Assembly: GCF_002843605.1 (NCBI RefSeq)
Contig: NZ_CP025263.1
Span: 936,501 to 1,000,500, forward strand
Direction of reading: 5' to 3'
From: Pseudomonas sp. S09G 359
Lineage (GTDB): Bacteria; Pseudomonadota; Gammaproteobacteria; Pseudomonadales; Pseudomonadaceae
DNA: 64,000 bases
Positions 28,929 through 37,500 of the stretch are shown piece by piece. Numbering within the stretch: position 1 is the first letter of the stretch; each line of letters opens with the position of its first letter. The notes beneath the pieces are model-generated. The model did no database searches. It had not been told where the DNA came from and saw only the letters and a program-made list of their open reading frames with translations. Made by a program: the position numbers and the translations under genes.

Positions 28929-28957
28929 ACTTTAGGGCGTGAGGGGCTTTAGATCAA
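28929..28957 (-). promoter_or_regulatory. Predicted sigma-70 promoter for the speC leader
   Basis: On the minus strand TTGATC (28957-28952), a 17-nt spacer and TAAAGT (28934-28929). Transcription would start near 28922, giving a leader of about 195 nt before speC. The rest of the 28727-29208 gap holds the hairpin at 28832-28867 and a REPIN; nothing else is evident. Confidence 0.6.
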
Positions 28958-29089
28958 CTAAAAATGTCGCGTTTTTGCACGCGTTCGTCGCGGGACCGCG
29001 TGCAGCTACTTATGTAACCGACAGGTGTGACGGATTGATGTTCCCTGGAGAGGAGAAATTGAGGACATCTCCCTGACTCAACAGAGAGC

Positions 29090-29184
29090 AAATGTGGGAG
29101 GGGGCTTGCCCCCGATAGCAGTGTGTCATCCATGCATAGGCTGACTGACACACTGCCATCGGGGGCAAGCCCCCTCCCACATTT
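29090..29184. repeat. REPIN, GAGGGGGC type
   Basis: Arms AAATGTGGGAGGGGGCTTGC... and ...GCAAGCCCCCTCCCACATTT, centre with GTGTGTCA...TGACACAC. It lies 25 bp downstream of the opuCA stop and may act as the 3' structure of that operon. Confidence 0.9.
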
Positions 29185-29208
29185 TGATCCCAGGTGTGTC
29201 AGCTCAGA

Positions 29209-30366
29209 TCAGGCCAGCGCAGTCTCAGCCGGCGAAACAATACTAGTCTTGCCCCCACGCGACTTGCCAGAGCTCAAGTACTCGGCAATCGACTCTTGGG
29301 TCACTTCGCCCAGGAACACCCGTTCCGCATCCATCACCGGCAGCCACGAGCGGTTGAACTCGTACATGCGGGACAGCAGGATGCGCAAGTGCTCGTCGTA
29401 CGCCGCCGTGGCGTTGAATTCGCGCAGGTATTGGCCGCAGGTACCGGTCTGACGGTGCAAGTCGCGACGTCGTACATAGCCCAACGCCTTGTTCTCGGCG
29501 CAGGTGACCACCACATAGCGGCGGTCGGTTTCGTCCATCAGCTCCAAGGCATCGGCTACCGGGGTTTCCGGGCTCACCGACGGGGCGTTGTCCGCCGCGT
29601 CTTCGGCCTTCACCAGCAGCAGGCGTTTGAGGGTGCTGTCCTGGCCCACGAAGTTGCTGACGAACTCGTCAGCCGGGTGCGCCAGCAGGGTGTCCGGGTG
29701 GTCGATCTGCAGCAGCTTGCCGGCGCGGAAGATCGCAATCTTGTCACCCAGCTTGATGGCTTCGTCGATGTCGTGGCTGACCATGATCACGGTCTTGTTC
29801 AGCGCACGCTGCATTTCGAAGAACTCGTTCTGGATCATCTCGCGGTTGATCGGGTCGACCGCGCCGAACGGCTCATCCATCAGCAGCAGCGGGGCATCCG
29901 CCGCCAGCGCGCGGATAACGCCGATGCGCTGTTGCTGGCCGCCCGACAGTTCACGCGGGTAGCGATGCAGGTACTGCTTGGGTTCCAGCTTGATCATGCT
30001 CATCAACTCGCGGGCGCGGTCGTGGCATTTCTGTTTGTCCCAGCCCAGCAACTTGGGCACGACCACGATGTTTTCCTCGATGGTCATGTTGGGGAACAGG
30101 CCGATCTGCTGGATGACATAGCCGATGTTGCGACGCAGGGTCACTTCATCGAGGTCGGTGGTGTCTTCGCCGTTGATCAGGATCTTGCCCGAGCTGGGTT
30201 TGATCAGGCGGTTGATCATTTTCAGCGTGGTGCTCTTGCCGCAGCCCGAGGGGCCGAGGAACACACAAATCTCGCCTTCATTGACGGTCAGGCTTACATC
30301 GTTGACGGCAGTAATGGTCTTGCCGTTGCTTTGGAAGGTCTTGGACAGGTTTTGAAGTTCGATCAT
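29209..30366 (-). CDS. opuCA: Osmoprotectant ABC transporter, ATP-binding subunit with CBS domains
   Basis: A 385-aa ATPase of the OpuC/ProV class for betaine, choline or carnitine-type osmoprotectants. Walker A GPSGCGKSTT (about residues 35-44), Q-loop IQQIGLFP, signature LSGGQQQR, Walker B LLLMDEP and switch His in VSHDIDEA. The C-terminal 120 residues form tandem CBS domains, the ionic-strength sensor of OpuA/OpuC systems. The ATG at 30366 overlaps the stop of the upstream permease (ATGA). It is the last of a four-gene operon; the order permease, binding protein, permease, ATPase equals PA3888-PA3891. Confidence 0.93.
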   Translation of the reverse strand: MIELQNLSKTFQSNGKTITAVNDVSLTVNEGEICVFLGPSGCGKSTTLKMINRLIKPSSGKILINGEDTTDLDEVTLRRNIGYVIQQIGLFPNMTIEENIVVVPKLLGWDKQKCHDRARELMSMIKLEPKQYLHRYPRELSGGQQQRIGVIRALAADAPLLLMDEPFGAVDPINREMIQNEFFEMQRALNKTVIMVSHDIDEAIKLGDKIAIFRAGKLLQIDHPDTLLAHPADEFVSNFVGQDSTLKRLLLVKAEDAADNAPSVSPETPVADALELMDETDRRYVVVTCAENKALGYVRRRDLHRQTGTCGQYLREFNATAAYDEHLRILLSRMYEFNRSWLPVMDAERVFLGEVTQESIAEYLSSGKSRGGKTSIVSPAETALA

Positions 30367-31016
30367 TTGAGCAATCCTTTTGGAGTCAGCGAGCGTTGCA
30401 GCCATTGCAGAAGCAGGTCGGCGAAGATGGCCAGGAGACTGACCAGCACGGCGCCAACGATCAGCATCGACATGTCGCTGCGGCTGATGGAAGCCAGAAT
30501 AAGTACACCCAGGCCACCGGCGCCGATGGTGGCGGCGATGGTCATCACACCAATGTTCATCACTACGGCGGTGCGCACACCGGCGAGGATCACCGGCACC
30601 GCAATCGGCAGTTCGACCATGCGCAGGCGCTGGCCGAAGGTCATGCCGATGCCTTTGGCGGCTTCACGAATGCCCGGTTCCACGCCGGTGAGGGCCAGGT
30701 AGGTGTTACGCATGATCGGCAGCAGGGAGTAGAGGAACACGGCGGTGATCGCCGGCATCGGCCCCAGGCCCTGGCCGAATTTGGAGTAGAACGGCAGCAG
30801 CAGGCCGAACAGGGCGATGGAGGGTACGGTCAGCAACACCGTGGCGCTGGCTTGCAACGGGCCGGCCAGGGTCGGGAAGCGGGTCATCAGCACGCCCAGG
30901 GGCACGCCGACGACAATTGCGAGGATCACCGCGATACCGACCAGGGTGATGTGCTGCCAGGTCAGGTGCAGGACTTGGGCCCAATCAAGATGGGAAAAGG
31001 CGTTCAGGAATTCCAT
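30363..31016 (-). CDS. opuCB: Osmoprotectant ABC transporter, permease
   Basis: A 217-aa inner-membrane permease of the BPD_transp_1 (ProW-like) family with about five or six helices. The EAA loop, which contacts the ATPase, reads GIREAAKGIGMTFGQRLRMVELP at about residues 118-140 (shown only as a family landmark). It lies between the binding protein gene and opuCA, overlapping the latter by four bases. It forms a heterodimer with the second permease of the operon in the usual model. Confidence 0.93.
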   Translation of the reverse strand: MEFLNAFSHLDWAQVLHLTWQHITLVGIAVILAIVVGVPLGVLMTRFPTLAGPLQASATVLLTVPSIALFGLLLPFYSKFGQGLGPMPAITAVFLYSLLPIMRNTYLALTGVEPGIREAAKGIGMTFGQRLRMVELPIAVPVILAGVRTAVVMNIGVMTIAATIGAGGLGVLILASISRSDMSMLIVGAVLVSLLAIFADLLLQWLQRSLTPKGLLK

Positions 31017-31028
31017 GTCTTCTCCTTC

Positions 31029-31922
31029 TTAGTTGATCGGATGTTGGCGCAGGAAATCGGCGGCAACAGCGGAGGGGCTTTCATGGTCGACGTCGACGCG
31101 TGCATTCAGCTCGCGCATGGTTGCGTCGTCGAAGAGGGCGGCCAAGGGCTTGAGGTCGGCAGCCAGTTGCGGGTGAGCGTCAAGATAAACCTGGCGCACC
31201 ACGGGGGCGGCGGTGTAGTCCGGGAAGTAGTGCTTGTCGTCTTCCAGCAGTTTCAACTTGAAGGCATTCAGGCGCCCGTCGGTGGTGTAGACCAAGCCGG
31301 CAAATACCTGGCCATTACGCAAGGCGGTGTAGACCAGGCCAGCGTCCATCTGCCGGGTGTTTTTGCGCGTCAGGTTCATGTCATACAGTTTGACCATGCC
31401 GCCCATGCCGTCGGACCGGTTGGCGAACTCGGTGTCCAGGGCCACCAGGCGGTTTTGTTTGCTGTCCTCGGCGAGGGCCTTGGTCAGGTCGCTGATGCTG
31501 TTGATTTGCGGGAATTCCTTGGCCACGTTGTCGGGCAGCGCCAACGCGTAGGTATTGCTGAATTTCGACGGCGACAGCCAGACCAGGCCTTTTTTCGCGT
31601 CGAGTTCTTTCACACGGGCGTAGGTTTGTTCGCTGTCGAGTTTCTCATCGACATGGTTATAAGCCACCAGCGACACACCGGTATATTCCCAGAGCATATC
31701 CAGTTGCCCGCTTTCCTGGGCACTGCGCGCCAGGTTGCTGCCCAGGCCGCCGGTCACGCGGGTGTCGTAGCCCTTGGCGCGCAGGTACTGGGAGGTGATT
31801 TCGGCGAGCAGGGTCTGTTCGGTGAACACCCGTGCGCCGATGCGGATTACCGGTTTTTCAGCGGCTTGAGCAACACCTGCAAACAGCAGGACGCAGCTCA
31901 GTATCAACGTCAGTTTTTTCAT
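31029..31922 (-). CDS. opuCC: Osmoprotectant ABC transporter, periplasmic binding protein
   Basis: A 297-aa binding protein of the OpuAC family (type II periplasmic binding fold). Signal peptide MKKLTLILSCVLLFAGVAQA, then IRIGARVFTEQTLLAEI and the ligand-pocket patterns LDMLWEYTGVSL and AGLVYTTDGRL. Unlike the Gram-positive OpuCC it has no lipobox Cys at the cleavage site and should be soluble in the periplasm. The ligand cannot be read from sequence; quaternary ammonium compounds are the family norm. It lies 12 bases before opuCB. Confidence 0.92.
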   Translation of the reverse strand: MKKLTLILSCVLLFAGVAQAAEKPVIRIGARVFTEQTLLAEITSQYLRAKGYDTRVTGGLGSNLARSAQESGQLDMLWEYTGVSLVAYNHVDEKLDSEQTYARVKELDAKKGLVWLSPSKFSNTYALALPDNVAKEFPQINSISDLTKALAEDSKQNRLVALDTEFANRSDGMGGMVKLYDMNLTRKNTRQMDAGLVYTALRNGQVFAGLVYTTDGRLNAFKLKLLEDDKHYFPDYTAAPVVRQVYLDAHPQLAADLKPLAALFDDATMRELNARVDVDHESPSAVAADFLRQHPIN

Positions 31923-31942
31923 GTGATTTCCTTTGCCAAGCC

Positions 31943-32659
31943 TTAAGACGGACGCAGCCCGCGTTCCAGCCAGAGGCGGCTGGCCATGGTCACCAGACCG
32001 TCAAGCAGCAACGCCAGCAGTGCGGTGCACGCGGCACCGAGCAGCAGTTGCGGCTGATTGTTCAGGGCGATGCCGGGGAAGATCAGGCTGCCCAGGCTGT
32101 TGGCACCAATCAGGAACGCCAGCGGCGCGGTGCCGACGTTGATCGCCAGGGCCACACGCACACCGCCGATGATGATCGGCACGGCGTTGGGCAGTTCCAC
32201 CCGAAACAGCACCTGGCGCGGCGTCATGCCGATGCCGGTGGCGGCTTCCTTCAGCGAGCCTTGAACGTTTTTCAGGCCCTCGTAGGTGTTGCGCACGATG
32301 GGCAGGAGGGAGGCGAGGAACAGCGCGAAGATGGCCGGGCCGCTGCCGATGCCAAGGACGCCGAGGGCGATGGCCAGTACGGCCAGGGGCGGGACGGTGT
32401 TGCCGATGTTGAAGATCTGCATGAAACGTTCTGCGCGCCCGACCATATTCGGTCGGCTGAGCAGGATACCGGCGGGGATGCCCACAATGAGGGCCGCCAG
32501 CATGGAGACTAGAACGAGGATCAGGTGTGCTTGCAGGTAAAACAACAAATCGTCGCGGTACAGTTCGATCGTGTTGATGCCGATCCAGTGGACCAGCAGG
32601 GCCAAGAGGGCGACGACAACCGCTCCTCCTATCAGCCCTTTGCCATAGCGAATAGCCAC
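31943..32659 (-). CDS. opuCD: Osmoprotectant ABC transporter, permease (first gene of operon)
   Basis: A 238-aa ProW-like permease with about six helices and the EAA loop LKEAATGIGMTPRQVLFRVE at about residues 134-153. Start is GTG at 32659, seven bases after AAGGAG; the longer reading from 32695 lacks a ribosome site. As first gene of the opuC operon it should carry the promoter in its 331-bp upstream gap, where osmotic control is expected but no clear box is seen. Confidence 0.92.
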   Translation of the reverse strand: MAIRYGKGLIGGAVVVALLALLVHWIGINTIELYRDDLLFYLQAHLILVLVSMLAALIVGIPAGILLSRPNMVGRAERFMQIFNIGNTVPPLAVLAIALGVLGIGSGPAIFALFLASLLPIVRNTYEGLKNVQGSLKEAATGIGMTPRQVLFRVELPNAVPIIIGGVRVALAINVGTAPLAFLIGANSLGSLIFPGIALNNQPQLLLGAACTALLALLLDGLVTMASRLWLERGLRPS

Positions 32660-32990
32660 AGGCGGACTCCTTTTTTCTTCTGTCGGCGTCCACATTCCCG
32701 AGCGGCAATGCCATTCCTGGCTGCCTCTGAATGTGGTCGCGAAATGCAGCTCGTCTACACCGGCAATGCGGTGCGAGTTCGAGCCATGAGCGCAGCCTCG
32801 TCAGGCTAACTTGCTGATTTATCAGCCCCTGTTCCGAGTGCGATAGCAGGGGAGTGGACGTCTCTACCTTTTAAAAGGTTCCATACTTGGCAGCATTTAG
32901 CCACCCCCAATGGGGTGAACGGTGGTCCGTCCCCCTGGGTTTGCGCTATACTCGCCGCCCTTTTTTGACTCACCTGCCAGGCGATTTCCC
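32660..32990. promoter_or_regulatory. Divergent opuC-prfC intergenic region
   Basis: A 331-bp gap. On the prfC side, TATACT at 32947-32952 is a reasonable -10 element without a good -35. On the opuC side there are small inverted repeats, AGCCTgacgAGGCT and GCTGAtaaaTCAGC, and a CCTTTTAAAAGG palindrome near 32871. No gene is seen. Confidence 0.5.
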
Positions 32991-34574
32991 ATGACCCACC
33001 AGGCCGCCGAAGTCGCGAAACGCCGCACTTTCGCCATTATTTCCCACCCCGATGCCGGTAAAACCACCATCACCGAGAAGCTCCTGCTGATGGGCAAGGC
33101 AATCGCTGTGGCCGGCACGGTGAAATCGCGCAAATCCGACCGCCATGCCACATCCGACTGGATGGAGATGGAAAAGCAACGGGGTATTTCCATTACCACG
33201 TCGGTCATGCAGTTCCCGTATCGCGACCACATGGTCAACCTGCTCGACACCCCAGGCCACGAAGACTTCTCCGAAGACACCTACCGCACCCTGACTGCGG
33301 TGGACTCGGCCTTGATGGTCCTCGACGGCGGTAAAGGCGTCGAGCCGCGTACCATCGCGCTGATGGACGTGTGCCGCCTGCGTGATACGCCAATCGTCAG
33401 TTTCATCAACAAACTCGACCGCGATATCCGCGACCCGATCGAGTTGTTGGATGAAATCGAAGCGGTCCTCAAGATCAAGGCTGCGCCGATTACCTGGCCG
33501 ATCGGTTGCTACCGCGACTTCAAGGGCGTGTACCACCTGGCTGACGACTACATCATTGTCTACACCGCCGGCCACGGTCACGAACGCACCGAAACCAAGA
33601 TCATCGAAAAACTCGACTCGGACGAAGCCCGCGCCCATTTGGGTGACGAGTACGACCGTTTTGTCGACCAACTGGAACTGGTGCAGGGCGCCTGCCATGA
33701 GTTCAACCAGCAGGAGTTCCTCGACGGCCAGCTGACCCCGGTGTTCTTCGGTACCGCCCTGGGCAACTTCGGCGTTGACCACGTCCTCGACGCCGTAGTG
33801 GACTGGGCCCCGCGCCCGTTGGCGCGTGTAGCCAACGAACGGACCGTGGAGCCGGTGGAAGAGAAGTTCACCGGTTTCGTGTTCAAGATCCAGGCGAACA
33901 TGGACCCGAAACACCGCGACCGTATCGCTTTTATGCGGATCTGCTCCGGCAAATACGAAAAAGGCATGAAGATGCGCCACGTGCGCACCGGCAAGGACGT
34001 GCGCATCGGCGACGCCCTGACATTCTTCTCCTCCGAGCGTGAGCAACTGGAAGAGGCGTTTGCCGGCGACATCATCGGTTTGCACAACCACGGCACGATC
34101 CAGATTGGCGACACCTTCACCGAAGGCGAAACCCTGGGTTTCACCGGTATCCCGCACTTCGCCCCGGAACTGTTCCGCCGCGTGCGCCTGCGTGACCCGC
34201 TCAAATCCAAACAACTGCGCCAGGGTTTGCAGCAGTTGGCGGAAGAGGGCGCCACCCAGGTGTTCTTCCCCGAGCGCAGCAACGACATCATCCTCGGCGC
34301 CGTCGGTGTGCTGCAGTTCGATGTGGTGGCCAGCCGCCTGAAAGAGGAATACAAGGTTGAATGCTCCTACGAGCCGATTACCGTGTATTCCGCGCGTTGG
34401 ATCGATTGCAGCGATAAGAAGAAGCTGGAGGAGTTCTCCAACAAGGCCGTGGAAAACCTCGCGGTCGACGGCGGCGGTCACCTGACCTACCTGGCCCCGA
34501 CCCGGGTTAACCTGGCATTGATGGAAGAGCGCTGGCCGGATGTGAAATTCCGCGCGACCCGCGAACACCATTAA
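32991..34574 (+). CDS. prfC: Peptide chain release factor 3
   Basis: A 527-aa translational GTPase that recycles RF1 and RF2 from ribosomes after termination. G-domain motifs are [13 protein letters not shown] (G1, about residues 19-31), RGISITTSV (G2), DTPGHEDF (G3) and NKLDRD (G4). Domain 2 and the RF3-specific C-terminal domain ([20 protein letters not shown], then [19 protein letters not shown]) are complete. The ATG at 32991 gives the usual [16 protein letters not shown] start. It is monocistronic with its own terminator. Confidence 0.97.
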   Translation: MTHQAAEVAKRRTFAIISHPDAGKTTITEKLLLMGKAIAVAGTVKSRKSDRHATSDWMEMEKQRGISITTSVMQFPYRDHMVNLLDTPGHEDFSEDTYRTLTAVDSALMVLDGGKGVEPRTIALMDVCRLRDTPIVSFINKLDRDIRDPIELLDEIEAVLKIKAAPITWPIGCYRDFKGVYHLADDYIIVYTAGHGHERTETKIIEKLDSDEARAHLGDEYDRFVDQLELVQGACHEFNQQEFLDGQLTPVFFGTALGNFGVDHVLDAVVDWAPRPLARVANERTVEPVEEKFTGFVFKIQANMDPKHRDRIAFMRICSGKYEKGMKMRHVRTGKDVRIGDALTFFSSEREQLEEAFAGDIIGLHNHGTIQIGDTFTEGETLGFTGIPHFAPELFRRVRLRDPLKSKQLRQGLQQLAEEGATQVFFPERSNDIILGAVGVLQFDVVASRLKEEYKVECSYEPITVYSARWIDCSDKKKLEEFSNKAVENLAVDGGGHLTYLAPTRVNLALMEERWPDVKFRATREHH

Positions 34575-34594
34575 GGTCTGAGCGGTATACAAGA

Positions 34595-34624
34595 GGGCGA
34601 AGCTGTCATGGCGTCGCCCTTTTT
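34595..34624 (+). terminator. Intrinsic terminator after prfC
   Basis: GGGCGA and TCGCCC around a 13-nt loop, followed by TTTTT, 20 bases past the prfC stop. Confidence 0.85.
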
Positions 34625-34642
34625 CATGCCCGCCACAGAGCT

Positions 34643-34738
34643 AAATGTGGGAGCGGGCTTGCTCGCGAAAGCGGTGTGTCATTCACCCGTTGTGCTGGCG
34701 GATCCACCGCCTTCGCGAGCAAGCCCGCTCCCACATTT
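34643..34738. repeat. REPIN, GAGCGGGC type
   Basis: Arms AAATGTGGGAGCGGGCTTGC... and ...GCAAGCCCGCTCCCACATTT. The centre includes GGTGTGTCATTCACCC and a less regular right inner part than the copy at 19058. It lies between prfC and the small exported protein gene. Confidence 0.88.
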
Positions 34739-34772
34739 TGATCTGCGTATAACCAGGAGTTGGCGGGAAGCC

Positions 34773-34789
34773 CACATCCGGTCTAGCGT
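34773..34789 (+). promoter_or_regulatory. Shared upstream motif, copy 1
   Basis: CACATCCGGTCTAGCGT, 14 of 17 identical to CGCATCGGGGCTAGCGT at 35094-35110. Each copy lies 45-65 bp before a small acidic exported protein gene, so it may be a common promoter or operator. Confidence 0.5.
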
Positions 34790-34837
34790 TTCAACTATTA
34801 CACCCATTCACCGACGGATCAGGAGGCGATCTTGCGT

Positions 34838-35077
34838 ATGACTCAACGCGTCATCCATATGGTGCTGCTGGGGTGCCTGGGGCTGGCGAGCACCTCAGCG
34901 CTGGCCGGCGCCGGAACCCCCCAGTGGAAAGACACCGGCCCGGTCACCAAGAAAAAGCAGAACGAAGTCAACTCCGGCAGCTGGCAGCCCCAAGCCCAGC
35001 CTGCGCCCAAGGAAGATGCGGAAAACCCCTACAACGAAGGTGAAGACAGCGAAACCTACGACGACGGCGACACCTGA
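34838..35077 (+). CDS. Small acidic exported protein of unknown function (first of pair)
   Basis: A 79-aa protein with a signal peptide (MTQRVIHMVLLGCLGLASTSALAGA). The mature part of about 53 residues begins TPQWKDTGPVTKKKQ, passes through a Gln/Pro stretch and ends strongly acidic (EDAENPYNEGEDSETYDDGDT). No domain is recognised. AGGAGG at 34821-34826 precedes it; a TTG at 34832 is an equally spaced alternative start that adds two residues. It is followed 96 bp later by a gene of the same architecture, and both have the same upstream motif. Confidence 0.75.
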   Translation: MTQRVIHMVLLGCLGLASTSALAGAGTPQWKDTGPVTKKKQNEVNSGSWQPQAQPAPKEDAENPYNEGEDSETYDDGDT

Positions 35078-35093
35078 GGCCTGGCGCAAACCG

Positions 35094-35110
35094 CGCATCG
35101 GGGCTAGCGT
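35094..35110 (+). promoter_or_regulatory. Shared upstream motif, copy 2
   Basis: CGCATCGGGGCTAGCGT, 63 bp before the second small acidic protein gene. It matches copy 1 at 34773-34789 in 14 of 17 positions. Confidence 0.5.
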
Positions 35111-35173
35111 CAATCCTGGCGGCGGTGGATCACTGCCGAGCGGGATTTACCTACTGACTGGACGGAATCGACC

Positions 35174-35437
35174 ATGAGTATTTTTCAACGAGTCGTGCTG
35201 TTGATAAAAGTGCTGGTGCTGTTGTCGTTGGGCATGTCGACGGCTTGGGCACATAACCCGGTGCAGAACGGTGCCGCGCTGTCGGCGACACACAGCGCGC
35301 AAGACTTGCAACTGGCCAAATCGGAGTCCGAAGGCGGTGACAAGGACCAGGGCGGCAGCAAGGACGACGATGACTCCACCACCAACGAGCCGGACAGCGA
35401 TGACCCGGACGATGACGACGGCGACAGCCAGACGTAG
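35174..35437 (+). CDS. Small Asp-rich exported protein of unknown function (second of pair)
   Basis: An 87-aa protein. The signal peptide MSIFQRVVLLIKVLVLLSLG continues MSTAWA, with cleavage expected near AHNP. The mature 60 residues end in a run rich in Asp (KDDDDSTTNEPDSDDPDDDD). It could bind Ca or other cations, but no EF-hand or RTX repeat is present. It is not clearly homologous to the preceding protein beyond overall design: leader, short neutral part, acidic tail. A long imperfect hairpin and a strong terminator follow. Confidence 0.75.
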   Translation: MSIFQRVVLLIKVLVLLSLGMSTAWAHNPVQNGAALSATHSAQDLQLAKSESEGGDKDQGGSKDDDDSTTNEPDSDDPDDDDGDSQT

Positions 35438-35453
35438 GCCGCGCCCAAAAGAA

Positions 35454-35496
35454 AGCCCCTCCCGCCAGGCTGATGCGCAACCTGACGGGAAGGGCT
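35454..35496. terminator. Imperfect long hairpin after the small acidic gene
   Basis: AGCCCCTCCCGCCAGG and CCTGACGGGAAGGGCT pair over 16 positions with two mismatches and an 11-nt loop. No T-run follows; it may protect the 3' end rather than terminate. Confidence 0.6.
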
Positions 35497-35510
35497 GTAG
35501 AACTCATTTG

Positions 35511-35543
35511 ATGCCCCGGGCCGAACACCCGGGGCATTTTTAT
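35511..35543 (+). terminator. Intrinsic terminator
   Basis: ATGCCCCGGG and CCCGGGGCAT around a 7-nt loop, then TTTTATT. It terminates the plus-strand small genes eight bases before the end of the convergent dppF. Confidence 0.9.
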
Positions 35544-35550
35544 TGCGGGC

Positions 35551-36522
35551 TCAGGCCACAAACTGCTCCGCGTAGTGGCAAGCCACCTGGCGGTTATCCA
35601 ACGGCCGCAACAGCGGCTCCTCGCTGCTGCACCGCGCCGTCGCGTACGGGCAGCGCTTGTGGAAAGCGCAGCCAGGCGGCGGGTTCAACGGGTTGGGCAG
35701 CTCGCCGACGATCTTGATCTTCGGCTTGTTCGGGTCCGGATGAATGGTCGGGGTCGCCGACAGCAGCGCCTGGGTGTAGGGGTGCAACGGGCGGGCGTAG
35801 ATGTCTTCCTTGGGGCCGACTTCCACCGGGCGGCCGAGGTACATCACCATTACGTCGTCGGCAACGTGCTGCACCACGGCCAGGTTGTGGGAGATGAACA
35901 CGTAGGCTGTGTTGAATTCCTGCTGCAGGTCCATGAACAGGTTCAGCACCTGGGCCTGGATCGACACGTCCAGTGCGGACGTCGGCTCATCCGCCACCAG
36001 CACTTTGGGTTGTAGCATCATCGCGCGGGCCAGGGCGATGCGCTGGCGCTGGCCGCCGGAGAACATGTGCGGGTAGCGCTGATAATGCTCGGGGCGCAGG
36101 CCCACCTGCTTCATCATTGCCTGGACTTTCTCGCGGCGTTCGGCGGCGGACAGGTTGGTGTTGATCAGCAGCGGCTCGCCGAGTTGATCACCGACTTTCT
36201 GCCGTGGGTTCAACGAGGCATACGGGCTCTGGAACACCATCTGCACGTCTTTGCGCAGTTGCTTGCGCTGGGCCTTGTCGGCGCCGGCGACTTCCTGCCC
36301 GGCGATTTTCAAGGAGCCCGACGACGGCTCTTCAATCAGCGTGAGCGCACGCGCCAGGGTGGACTTGCCGCAGCCCGACTCGCCGACAACCGCGAGGGTC
36401 TTGCCGGCTTCCAGTTCAAACGACACACCATTAAGCGCGCGTACCAGCGCGTGGCCCTTGAACAGGCCACGGGACACTTCGTAGTGACGGGTCAGGTCGC
36501 GGGCGGTAAGAACGACGGCCAT
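35551..36522 (-). CDS. dppF: Dipeptide ABC transporter, ATP-binding subunit DppF
   Basis: A 323-aa ATPase of the Opp/Dpp class. Walker A GESGCGKSTLAR (about residues 47-58), Q-loop VFQSPYASLNPR, signature FSGGQRQR, Walker B VLVADEPTSALD and switch His in FISHNL. The C-terminal oligo_HPY region has the Cys pattern PGCAFHKRCPYATARC, which may hold an iron-sulfur centre in this class. Its ATG overlaps the dppD stop by one base (TAATG). Last gene of the dpp cluster. Confidence 0.95.
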   Translation of the reverse strand: MAVVLTARDLTRHYEVSRGLFKGHALVRALNGVSFELEAGKTLAVVGESGCGKSTLARALTLIEEPSSGSLKIAGQEVAGADKAQRKQLRKDVQMVFQSPYASLNPRQKVGDQLGEPLLINTNLSAAERREKVQAMMKQVGLRPEHYQRYPHMFSGGQRQRIALARAMMLQPKVLVADEPTSALDVSIQAQVLNLFMDLQQEFNTAYVFISHNLAVVQHVADDVMVMYLGRPVEVGPKEDIYARPLHPYTQALLSATPTIHPDPNKPKIKIVGELPNPLNPPPGCAFHKRCPYATARCSSEEPLLRPLDNRQVACHYAEQFVA

Positions 36523-37490
36523 TACGCCACCTCCTGGTTCAAGGGGTAGAAGCAGCGCGCGAGGCTGTTGGATTTAGGGTCAAGGCCCGGGCGGGTCTGG
36601 CGGCAGCTCTCTTGCACATACGGGCAGCGCGGCGACAGCAGGCAACCCTGCGGGCGGTCATAGCGGCCGGGCACGATGCCGGGCAGCGTGGCCAGGCGCG
36701 TGGCGCCCAGGCTGTGCTCGGGAATCGCCTTGAGCAGCGCTTCGCTGTACGGATGCGCGGGAATATCGAACAGTTGCGGCACCTGGCCGACTTCCACCGC
36801 TTGGCCGGCGTACATCACGCACACGCGCTGGGCGGTTTCGGCAACCACGGCGAGGTCGTGGGTGATCAGCACCAGGCCCATGTTCTGCTCTTTCTGCAGG
36901 GCCAGCAGCAGTTCCATGATCTGCGCCTGGATGGTCACGTCCAAGGCGGTGGTCGGTTCATCGGCGATCAGCAGTTTCGGCTCACCGGCGATGGCCATGG
37001 CGATTGCCACGCGCTGGCTCATACCACCGGACAGCTGGTGCGGGTAGGCATCCATACGGCTGGCGGCGCCTGGGATTTCAACTTTTTCGAGCAGTTCGAT
37101 GGCACGCTTGCGGGCTTGCTTGCCGGACATTTTCAGGTGCAGGCGCAGCACTTCTTCAATCTGGAACCCCACGGTGTAGCTGGGGTTCAGCGCGGTCATC
37201 GGGTCCTGGAACACCATCGCCAGGTCTTTGCCGACGATCTGGCGACGCTGGCGGTTGCTCAGCTTGAGCATGTCCTTGCCGTCGAAGGTCAGCGAGTCGG
37301 CGGTGACGATGCCGGGGTGCTCGATCAGGCCCATCAGCGCCATCATGGTCACGGATTTACCCGAGCCCGACTCGCCAACGATCGCCAGTACTTCGCCTTT
37401 GTCGACGGAGATGTCGAGGCCATCGACCACCGGCACGGCGGTTTTGTCGCCGAAGCGCACATTGAGATTCTTGATTTCTAACAGTGACAT
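36522..37490 (-). CDS. dppD: Dipeptide ABC transporter, ATP-binding subunit DppD
   Basis: A 322-aa ATPase that pairs with DppF. Walker [12 protein letters not shown] (about residues 36-46), Q-loop [13 protein letters not shown], signature LSGGMSQR, Walker [13 protein letters not shown], switch His in ITHDLAVV. The C-terminal Cys-rich oligo_HPY part reads [15 protein letters not shown]. The ATG at 37490 follows GGAGATTCCC; the longer reading to 37535 intrudes into dppC. It lies between dppC (10 bp) and dppF (overlap). Confidence 0.95.
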   Translation of the reverse strand: MSLLEIKNLNVRFGDKTAVPVVDGLDISVDKGEVLAIVGESGSGKSVTMMALMGLIEHPGIVTADSLTFDGKDMLKLSNRQRRQIVGKDLAMVFQDPMTALNPSYTVGFQIEEVLRLHLKMSGKQARKRAIELLEKVEIPGAASRMDAYPHQLSGGMSQRVAIAMAIAGEPKLLIADEPTTALDVTIQAQIMELLLALQKEQNMGLVLITHDLAVVAETAQRVCVMYAGQAVEVGQVPQLFDIPAHPYSEALLKAIPEHSLGATRLATLPGIVPGRYDRPQGCLLSPRCPYVQESCRQTRPGLDPKSNSLARCFYPLNQEVA

Positions 37491-37500
37491 GGGAATCTCC

